The notes under the pieces were generated by a model. That model did not search any database, was not told the DNA's origin, and worked only from the letters and a program-made list of their open reading frames with translations. Positions 23,301-27,791 of a DNA stretch of 27,791 nt are shown in pieces. Position 1 is the first letter of the stretch. Every line of letters begins with the position of its first letter. The translations under genes and the position numbers were made by a program. Origin of the DNA: UBA11524 sp964464815 (GTDB lineage Bacteria; Bacillota; Clostridia; Christensenellales; Aristaeellaceae); contig CAYXHF010000035.1 of NCBI GenBank assembly GCA_964464815.1, forward strand, positions 1 to 27,791, written 5' to 3'.

Positions 23301-23949
23301 GGACATGGACGACCACGGCATGTCGCTGGATGGTCAGCTGGTGGAGATGGGCGGCATCCTGACGGAGGTCAAGGGCAAGGCAACCAAGAAGGGCAGCTAC
23401 ATGGCCTTCCTGACGCTGGAGGATTTGTCCGGCCAGATTGAATGCCTTGTCTTCCCCAAGGTATACGAGCGGTATCAGGGCATGATGGCCGCCGACGATC
23501 TGGTGGTGCTGCGCGGCCGCCTGTCCATTCGCGAGGACGAGGCGCCCAAGCTGCTGGTGGACAAATTGACGCCGCTGGAATTGTGGGACGGCACGCACGC
23601 CCAGGAGGATGAGGGCACCACCCATGCCGCCACCGCGCCGCGTGGCCATGCACCGCAGCGCAATACCCAAGCCGCACAGCCGACCCGACTGAACGATGCC
23701 CAGATGGCCGCACGCTCCTCCGAAAAGCTGTATCTGCGCCTGGATCGCGCACGGATGGATGAGGCCAGTCAGGCGCTGTCCATGCATCCCGGTCACGTGC
23801 CGGTGTATCTGCATCTGCCGGCAGAAAAGATGACTCTGCTCTATCCGCGCGCCAACTGGTGCGACGCAAGTCCTGCGTGCATTTCGCGCCTGAACAACCT
23901 CTTCGGCGCGGAGAACGTGCGTCTTGTCTCCTCTAAGCCGCAGGCGTAA
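20341..23949 (+). CDS. dnaE: DNA polymerase III alpha subunit
   Basis: This 1202-residue replicative polymerase has all expected parts. The N-terminal PHP domain reads HLHLHTEYSLLDG (5-17), ITDHGVMYG, GCEVYI and ATNDCHYL with metal-binding residues retained. The palm contains GPGRGSGAGSIVAYS and TMPDIDVDF with catalytic Asp398 and Asp400. The FEDIIAAISLYRPGPM block belongs to the fingers. Helix-hairpin-helix and an OB-fold (VEMGGILTEVKGKATKKGSYMAF-like, about 1000-1080) follow. Length fits DnaE rather than PolC, which would carry an inserted exonuclease. The ATG at 20341 has GGAGG 11 bases upstream and matches the family N-terminus. It starts an operon with gtrA and a phosphatase gene. Confidence 0.97.
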   Translation: MSFTHLHLHTEYSLLDGACRIPKLVERIKELGQTACAITDHGVMYGCIDFYSAMKDAGLKPIIGCEVYICRDRLDKSNANREYSHLILLCENNTGYQNLMKLVSEGFLSGYYYRPRIDYNLLRQHSEGLICLSACLSGDLPKLLRQGRYDDADAYVKEMQEIFGKENFYVEIMDHGIRDEKIVLPRLISLARDHDIPLVATNDCHYLTEKDADAQEVLMCIQTGKTLEDESRMRMETNQLYVKSEAEMRTLFASCPDAVDRTQEIADRCNVTFEFGVTRLPHYPVPEGETALSMLTRLTEEGLRARYPDAREEDEPWQRLRYELNVITSMGYVDYFLIVWDFIRYAKSEGIMVGPGRGSGAGSIVAYSLGITMLDPLKYQLLFERFLNPERVTMPDIDVDFCYERRQEVIDYVARKYGADHVSQIITFGTLQAKGCIRDVGRVLGMSYQDTDAVARAVPFDLGMTLEKALQLSPMLKTMYDEQPAVHQLIDTAMKLEGMPRHASTHAAGVLITGKPVMEYVPLQRNDEVITTQYPMGTIERLGLLKMDFLGLRTLTVIRDTLDMLREQGIHMTPEDIPRDDPAVYQMISDGDTDGVFQLEGGGMRTFLTNMKPSCFEDIIAAISLYRPGPMESIPRYIEGKLNPSSIRYSTEKLRPILDVTYGCMVYQEQVMQIVRDLAGYSYGRSDLVRRAMAKKKHKVMAQEREYFIHGKLNEDGSIDVPGCVRNGVPEEVASQIYDEMTAFASYAFNKSHAAAYAVVCIQTGWLKRHHPVPFMAAILNSVYGNSDKIAAYIQYCRSRGIKVLPPDVNHSTWKFTVRRLENGELAILFGLGAIKSVGHNAVAAIIRERQQGGAYRDIFDFCRRIDTSECSKRVVESLIKAGAFDAMEGTRSQYMAVFDTAMDANTSLRKQTIDGQMSLFDLALDDGAPLVKENHTLPDIPPYPLRQRLTLEKETTGVYITGHPLDDYRDLLTHLTFSTADLKGLEDMDDHGMSLDGQLVEMGGILTEVKGKATKKGSYMAFLTLEDLSGQIECLVFPKVYERYQGMMAADDLVVLRGRLSIREDEAPKLLVDKLTPLELWDGTHAQEDEGTTHAATAPRGHAPQRNTQAAQPTRLNDAQMAARSSEKLYLRLDRARMDEASQALSMHPGHVPVYLHLPAEKMTLLYPRANWCDASPACISRLNNLFGAENVRLVSSKPQA

Positions 23950-23976
23950 CCATATAAAGGAAGTGAGGGATGTTCC

Positions 23977-24411
23977 ATGAAAGAAAACCGCAGCAACCGT
24001 CTGACCGAGGTCATTCGCTTCGTCCTGACCGGTGGCGTTTGCTTCCTGATTGAGCAGCTGGTGCTTTCCCTGCTCAAGGAGCTGTTCCAGCTGGATGTGA
24101 ATTTCGGCACGCCGATTGCGTTTCTGGTGTCGGTCGTGTTCAACTACCTGCTGTGCGTCAAGTGGGTCTTCCCCACTGCCGACGGCAAGGGCAGCAAGAC
24201 AAAGGCTGGCTTTGTGCTGACAAGCGGCATTGGCTTTTTCCTCAACTGGGGCATCATGGCGCTGCTGACCTGTCTGCTGGGACAGGATGCGGTGCTGCTG
24301 ACGCTCTTTGGCTTCTCCCTGAAGGTGTACCATATCAACAAGACCATCGCCACCCTGCTGGTCATGGTCTGGAACTACTTCACCAAGCGATTGGTGCTGA
24401 AAACGAAATAA
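23977..24411 (+). CDS. GtrA-family membrane protein
   Basis: This 144-residue protein has four membrane segments, with the family opening RFVLTGGVCFLIEQLVL (14-30), FNYLLCVKWVF in the second segment and the closing VWNYFTKRLVL motif. GtrA-like proteins are thought to move or accommodate polyprenyl-linked glucose or other lipid-linked sugars in wall-polymer glycosylation. It begins 27 bases after dnaE and 31 bases before the phosphatase gene, so it is probably read from the dnaE promoter. No glycosyltransferase partner is adjacent. Confidence 0.9.
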   Translation: MKENRSNRLTEVIRFVLTGGVCFLIEQLVLSLLKELFQLDVNFGTPIAFLVSVVFNYLLCVKWVFPTADGKGSKTKAGFVLTSGIGFFLNWGIMALLTCLLGQDAVLLTLFGFSLKVYHINKTIATLLVMVWNYFTKRLVLKTK

Positions 24412-24442
24412 TCATAATATTCCAAAGGAGCTATCAAACGAT

Positions 24443-25090
24443 ATGCAACCTGTTATCTGCTTTGATTGGGACGGCGTGCTGGCGGACAGCATGGGCCTGT
24501 GCATCGCGGAAACGCGCCAGACCCTGCTGGAAATGGGTCTGCCCGACCTGCCGGACGACGTGCTGATTTCCTGCAATGGCCCGACGTATGAACAGGCCGC
24601 GCCCATCCTGCACATTCCGCCGGAGCGCACGGAGGAATACATGCGCATCCGCCGCGCCGCTGGCCTTCGTCTGGCACCGGTGGTCAATCACCTCTTCCCG
24701 GGCATTTTTGACATGCTGCAAAGCCTGCGCGACAAGGCCACGCTGTGCATCGTCAGCAACGGCCAGCATGATTATGTGACGCTGTGTCTTGGCGTGTTCG
24801 GGCTGGAAGGCATTTTCAGCCACGTTGTCACCGCCCTGCCCGGCCGGACGAAGACGGAAAACCTGCATGAGCTGCTGGCAAAATTACAGCCGGAGCGCGC
24901 CGTGATGATTGGCGACCGCCTGACCGACTTTCAGGCCGGAGACGCCTGTGGCCTGCCGACTGTCGCCGCCTGCTACGGCTGCGGCTGTGCAGAGGAATAC
25001 GCCCATGCGACGGTGCAGGTGCAGACCGTGGCGCAGCTGCAAGCAGTGCTGACCGCCTTCTGTGAGGGCAAAGCGCTGGTCAATCCATGA
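24443..25090 (+). CDS. HAD-superfamily phosphatase, phosphoglycolate phosphatase-like
   Basis: This 215-residue cytoplasmic enzyme has the four HAD motifs: motif I FDWDGVLADS with nucleophile Asp8 and Asp10, motif II CIVSNGQ, motif III lysine in GRTKTEN, and motif IV MIGDRLTDFQAG. A helical cap lies between motifs I and II, as in the Gph-like C1 subfamily. It likely hydrolyses a small phosphorylated metabolite; the exact substrate is unknown. AAAGGAG lies 12 bases upstream. The gene ends the dnaE operon and a strong terminator starts 5 bases after its stop. Confidence 0.9.
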   Translation: MQPVICFDWDGVLADSMGLCIAETRQTLLEMGLPDLPDDVLISCNGPTYEQAAPILHIPPERTEEYMRIRRAAGLRLAPVVNHLFPGIFDMLQSLRDKATLCIVSNGQHDYVTLCLGVFGLEGIFSHVVTALPGRTKTENLHELLAKLQPERAVMIGDRLTDFQAGDACGLPTVAACYGCGCAEEYAHATVQVQTVAQLQAVLTAFCEGKALVNP

Positions 25091-25095
25091 CGCAC

Positions 25096-25132
25096 AAGGT
25101 GACGAGTTGGTTTACCAACTCGCCACCTTTTT
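25096..25132 (+). terminator. Rho-independent terminator of the dnaE-gtrA-HAD operon
   Basis: AAGGTGACGAGTTGG (25096-25110) and CCAACTCGCCACCTT (25115-25129) form 14 pairs with one mismatch around a TTTA loop, ending in a run of T residues (25128-25132). Confidence 0.95.
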
Positions 25133-25167
25133 CAAATCAAACGCTGAACAAACGGAGAAAGGCGGTG

Positions 25168-25312
25168 ATGATGCCCATGAAGTACAAGCTCACCATTTGC
25201 GACGACGACCCGCAGCAGCTTTCACACCTTGCCGCCATGGTCAGCACGTGGAGCGACACAACCGGTCACCCCCTGCGACATTCGCACGTTTCCCTCTGCC
25301 GAGGCGTTTTGG
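25168..25312 (+). pseudogene. Frameshifted, truncated response-regulator receiver remnant
   Basis: From ATG codons at 25168-25177, the frame reads KYKLTICDDDPQQLSHLAAM and continues to TGHP, the start of a receiver domain of the LytTR-regulator kind, including the acidic triplet. At a run of five C (25269-25273) the frame breaks. Removing one C restores DIRTFPSAEAFW, the expected continuation. Homology then stops near 25312 at an AT-rich segment, so only about 45 of 230-250 residues remain and the output domain is absent. A GGCGG site precedes the start. The short product could not phosphorylate (no conserved Asp/Lys region). Confidence 0.7.
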
Positions 25313-25372
25313 AATTGTCAAGTTTTATTATTCCAGAATTTTAGAGGGGTGTCGACTACACTTAGAATATAA
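25313..25372. other. AT-rich segment cutting off the response-regulator remnant
   Basis: About 60 bases from GAATTGTCAAG to AGAATATAACA are AT-rich compared with both flanks and contain a near-palindrome GTGTCGACTACAC at about 25351-25363. The abrupt change of composition at the point where homology ends suggests the scar or end of a mobile element, but no transposase or clear terminal repeat is visible. Confidence 0.35.
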
Positions 25373-25378
25373 CACGCC

Positions 25379-25417
25379 AAAAAGGACGGTGGCAGTTTCT
25401 TGTTCTGCCACCGTCCT
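25379..25417 (-). terminator. Rho-independent terminator of the GH35 gene
   Basis: AGGACGGTGGCAG (25383-25395) and CTGCCACCGTCCT (25405-25417) are 13 perfect pairs around a 9-base loop. On the minus strand a run of five T residues ends the stem (A-run at 25379-25383). It lies 14 bases past the stop codon. Confidence 0.95.
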
Positions 25418-25431
25418 GATGTTGTGATGAT

Positions 25432-27516
25432 TTACTCAGCATCCAGCCACAGCGCATAGCGTGCGTGTGCCTGAACGTGATTCAGCGTCATGCCCTGCGG
25501 CGTGGGAATCTCGAAATACGTCGGCTTCGTCACCGGATAAACGCGAACCTCCAGCTCCTTCGGGAAGCCATGGCGACGCAAGGGCAGCTGCCACCTTGCT
25601 CCCGTTGTATACCAGTCCGCGACAAGTACGCCGTCCAGCAGCACATCCGCATGGTCGCCGGAAAAGTCCAAGTCCAGCAGCACGTCATCCACCAGCGCCG
25701 CCTCTACCTCCCCGACCGTCACGCGGTAGGCGGTGTAGGCTTCCGTCTGGGACAGCCGGGTGAACGATGCATCCACCGTCACTGCTTCCGCTTTGGCATG
25801 CAGCACCTCGCCCGACGACAGACAGCGTGCCGTAACCTCCGGTGTCTCCGAAGTCGCCAGCACACGGCCATCCACCGGCAACAGGCACGCATCACTGAGC
25901 ATCAGTTCGTTGCCGATGCGCCATGCACTGCGCGCTTCGGTGTCGCTCAGAAGCAGCAACGGCTGCGCTTCGCCGTCAAAATGCGTCTGCACACGCGCCT
26001 TGTCTCGGCTGTAGAGCACCGGCGTGCCGTTCAAGCTGCACAGCAAGCAGGCGTTGGTCGTCATCAGGCGCCCTTTCCCGACACGCAGATGGAACGGAAT
26101 AACCCCGCAAAAATCGCTGGGAATGTCCATCGGCGGCAGGTCAAACGTTTTGCCATCCACCGTGATGTTGAAGCGGACATCCGCATGCGGCTGCATGTGG
26201 CGCAGACGCTGGTGATTGTTGATGAACAGGAAGCCTTCCTGCGTTTCCTGATTGTAGCGGACGCACCAGCGCAAATCCGTCAGGTTTTCGGCGTCCTTCA
26301 CCTGATTTTCCGGGTAGTAGCACATGGACGCCGCCAGGCTTTCGCCCCAATCCTGCACGAGGAGGTGCAGATTTTTGAGGCCGTATGCGCTTTCATTCAG
26401 ATTGCCAGCCTCACCCAGCGGCGCTTCAAAGTCGTAGCTCATGACCGGCACATCCGTCCATGAACCGCTTGCCGTGCTTTCCTGCAACGTGGTCAGCTTG
26501 CCGATTGGGTTCGTGCCACCATGGAACATGTAGTAGCCCAGCAGGTTCGCGCCGCTGGCCAGCTTGCAAAGCGCTTGCGCCACGGTGTCCTCGGCCGTAA
26601 TCAGCGGTCGGCGGTGGAAGGTACACTGATTGCCGCCGCCAAGCTCCGCAGTCAGGTAGGGCCAGTCCGCCACGCGGTAGGTGAAGCGTTCGCTCGTCTG
26701 ATTCCAGTCACTGCCAATCAGAGGATCATTCGGCGCATGCATCAGCAGGAAATTCGGGCTGGCAGGCAACGGATTCAGATGATGCTCCCACGGCGCATCC
26801 GCATAGCCGCCCATGACCGGCAGCATTTCGCCATCGACCACGTTGCCGCCGCCCCAGCCAGTCGCGGTGTACATCGGCACCTTGAGGCCAGCGGCAATCG
26901 CCAGTCGCTTGAGCGTCATCATGTGAATCAGGCCGCTGCCACCACTTTCGCCACCACAATGGCCGTATTCATTTTCAATCTGGATACCAATAATCGGGCC
27001 GCCGTCCTTCAGCAGAAGCCCCTGAACACTTTGGGCGATATGACCGAAAAATTCCTCAACCAGCGCGAGGTACTTCGGATCATCCGTGCGCGGCTGCATC
27101 GTCTGATCCTGCACCAGCCAATCCGGAAAACCGCCGTTACGGCATTCCCCATGCGCCCAGGGACCAATCCGCAGCAGCATATCCAACCCGACCTTCTGGC
27201 AGGTTTTGACAAAACGTTGCAGGTCGAGATTGCCGTCCGTGCGCCATACGCCGCGCTCCTCTTCGTGATGAATCCAGAACACATAGGTCGCCACAATCTG
27301 CACACCCAGGGCCTTCATCTTCCGCAGCTCCGTCTCCCACTCCTCCGCCGGATAGCGTGAAAAATGGAATTCGCCCATCACGGGATACCAAGGCTTTCCG
27401 TCACGCAGAAGATGATGCGCGGTTGTTGCGATTTTATCACCATTCGCCGCCGCACCAATCGACACCGGGACGCCGCTGGCCGGCAGAGAATGAATCACCA
27501 TGCGATGCTGTTCCAT
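25432..27516 (-). CDS. Beta-galactosidase-like glycoside hydrolase, GH35 type
   Basis: This 694-residue enzyme begins with a (beta/alpha)8 barrel: GEFHFSRYPAEEWETELRKM (48-67), GVQIVATYVFW (71-81), LRIGPWAHGECRNGGFP (115-131), and GIQIENEYG with probable acid/base Glu183. A likely nucleophile is Glu291 in LTAELGGG. The remaining 300 residues are beta-rich domains usual for GH35. The substrate class is terminal beta-galactosides. No signal peptide is present, so it acts in the cytoplasm on imported oligosaccharides. The ATG at 27516 has AAGGAG 8 bases upstream; the longer frame begins past this site. No transporter or regulator adjoins it. Confidence 0.87.
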   Translation of the reverse strand: MEQHRMVIHSLPASGVPVSIGAAANGDKIATTAHHLLRDGKPWYPVMGEFHFSRYPAEEWETELRKMKALGVQIVATYVFWIHHEEERGVWRTDGNLDLQRFVKTCQKVGLDMLLRIGPWAHGECRNGGFPDWLVQDQTMQPRTDDPKYLALVEEFFGHIAQSVQGLLLKDGGPIIGIQIENEYGHCGGESGGSGLIHMMTLKRLAIAAGLKVPMYTATGWGGGNVVDGEMLPVMGGYADAPWEHHLNPLPASPNFLLMHAPNDPLIGSDWNQTSERFTYRVADWPYLTAELGGGNQCTFHRRPLITAEDTVAQALCKLASGANLLGYYMFHGGTNPIGKLTTLQESTASGSWTDVPVMSYDFEAPLGEAGNLNESAYGLKNLHLLVQDWGESLAASMCYYPENQVKDAENLTDLRWCVRYNQETQEGFLFINNHQRLRHMQPHADVRFNITVDGKTFDLPPMDIPSDFCGVIPFHLRVGKGRLMTTNACLLCSLNGTPVLYSRDKARVQTHFDGEAQPLLLLSDTEARSAWRIGNELMLSDACLLPVDGRVLATSETPEVTARCLSSGEVLHAKAEAVTVDASFTRLSQTEAYTAYRVTVGEVEAALVDDVLLDLDFSGDHADVLLDGVLVADWYTTGARWQLPLRRHGFPKELEVRVYPVTKPTYFEIPTPQGMTLNHVQAHARYALWLDAE

Positions 27517-27566
27517 GAAAAACGCTCCTTCTGACTTTTTGGGAAAAGCCATTCGTCATTTTGTTT

Positions 27567-27595
27567 ATCATAGCACAGTTACAGCCGTTTGGGAA
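27567..27595 (-). promoter_or_regulatory. Extended -10 promoter of the GH35 gene
   Basis: On the minus strand TTCCCA (+ 27590-27595), 17 bases and TATGAT (27567-27572) preceded by TGC, giving an extended -10 (TGNTATGAT). It lies 51 bases before the chosen start codon. Confidence 0.6.
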
Positions 27596-27601
27596 GAGGT
27601 A

Positions 27602-27636
27602 GCCGCGCCCCAGAAACTTTGGGGACGGCGTGTTTT
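27602..27636. other. Imperfect GC-rich hairpin between the 5S gene and GH35
   Basis: GCCGCGCCCCA and TGGGGACGGC pair imperfectly around a short loop, with TGTTTTTG following on the plus strand. It reads as a terminator for plus-strand transcription, but no plus-strand gene precedes it. It may block antisense transcription or be chance. Confidence 0.3.
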
Positions 27637-27641
27637 TGATT

Positions 27642-27694
27642 TCATCCACAGGTTATCCTCTTTTTGTGCATTCATGTGAACAATCTGTGGACAA
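27642..27694. other. Cluster of three DnaA-box-like sequences
   Basis: Against TTATNCACA there are three one-mismatch matches: TCATCCACA on the plus strand (27642-27650), and TTGTTCACA (27675-27683) and TTGTCCACA (27686-27694) on the minus strand. The outer two also form an inverted repeat TCCACAG/CTGTGGA. No dnaA, dnaN or AT-rich unwinding region is in view, so this is not called an origin. Confidence 0.35.
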
Positions 27695-27714
27695 CTATTT
27701 TTGATTGAAGGGCG

Positions 27715-27745
27715 AAAAAAAACGCTCTTCACTAACGTGAAGAGC
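27715..27745 (-). terminator. Rho-independent terminator of the rRNA operon
   Basis: GCTCTTCAC (27724-27732) and GTGAAGAGC (27737-27745) form nine perfect pairs around a TAAC loop. On the minus strand the stem is followed by G and eight T residues (A-run 27715-27722). It lies just past the 5S rRNA 3' end. Confidence 0.95.
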
Positions 27746-27753
27746 AAAAAGGA

Positions 27754-27791
27754 ATCCGGCAGCGACTTATCCTCCCGGGCCGTGTCCAGCC
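27754..27791 (-). rRNA. rrf: 5S ribosomal RNA, 3' end only (cut by the window edge)
   Basis: The minus strand reads into the window as GGCTGGACACGGCC, then CGGGAGGATAAGTCGCTGCC and GGATTCC, the usual 3' third of a 5S rRNA. The remaining 5' part lies beyond the right edge. A strong terminator follows at once, so 5S is the last gene of its rRNA operon. The exact 3' end is uncertain by a few bases. Confidence 0.88.

Noticed and set aside
21442..24333. 963-residue open frame on the minus strand
   Set aside because: It is antisense to dnaE and gtrA; GC-rich codons leave the opposite frame open. Composition is His/Gln/Val-rich without domains.

Overview
The window looks like chromosomal DNA of a spore-forming Bacillota, most likely class Clostridia and of fairly high G+C. 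Reasons: a spoIIGA-sigE-sigG cluster in the order known from Bacillus and Clostridia, AGGAGG-type ribosome binding sites, consensus sigma-A promoters with 17-base spacers, a YufNOPQ/Nup-type nucleoside ABC transporter, YitT, NdoA-like MazF and a Lsa/CplR-type ABC-F remnant. I cannot name the genus.

Layout. 1-377 is non-coding and holds a tandem 75-base repeat, an inverted repeat and a terminator. 378-3778 (minus) is an envelope-polysaccharide control operon read LCP ligase, Wzz-like co-polymerase, BY-kinase, PHP tyrosine phosphatase. 3944-9139 (minus) is a nucleoside (BMP-family) ABC importer; the binding protein has its own promoter and terminator, and the ATPase and two permeases form a second transcript. 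9223-9733 is a gene-free block rich in repeats and hairpins. 9734-11759 (minus) carries YitT, a MazF-type RNase without a visible antitoxin, and a YgjP-like metallopeptidase. 11932-14352 (plus) is spoIIGA-sigE-sigG, with a candidate Spo0A box in front of spoIIGA and a candidate forespore (sigma F/G) promoter in front of sigG. 14407-15582 (minus) is an MFS transporter. 15802-19455 (plus) is a likely operon of a Wzx-type flippase, a repeat-containing lipoprotein and an esterase-like alpha/beta hydrolase.

19509-19997 (minus) is a striking remnant: the front of ABC domain 1 of a ribosome-protection ABC-F protein is joined in frame to the tail of ABC domain 2. Upstream lies a leader with a four-codon ORF and two mutually exclusive hairpins, fired from a promoter back-to-back with that of dnaE. 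20341-25090 (plus) is dnaE-gtrA-HAD phosphatase, closed by a strong terminator. 25168-25312 is a frameshifted, truncated response-regulator remnant. 25432-27516 (minus) is a GH35-type beta-galactosidase. The right edge enters the 3' end of a minus-strand 5S rRNA gene, so an rRNA operon lies just outside; between it and GH35 is a small cluster of DnaA-box-like sequences.

Most genes are ordinary housekeeping or envelope genes. The parts that deserve a second look are the ABC-F deletion hybrid with its leader, the dispersed repeats, and the sporulation regulatory sites.
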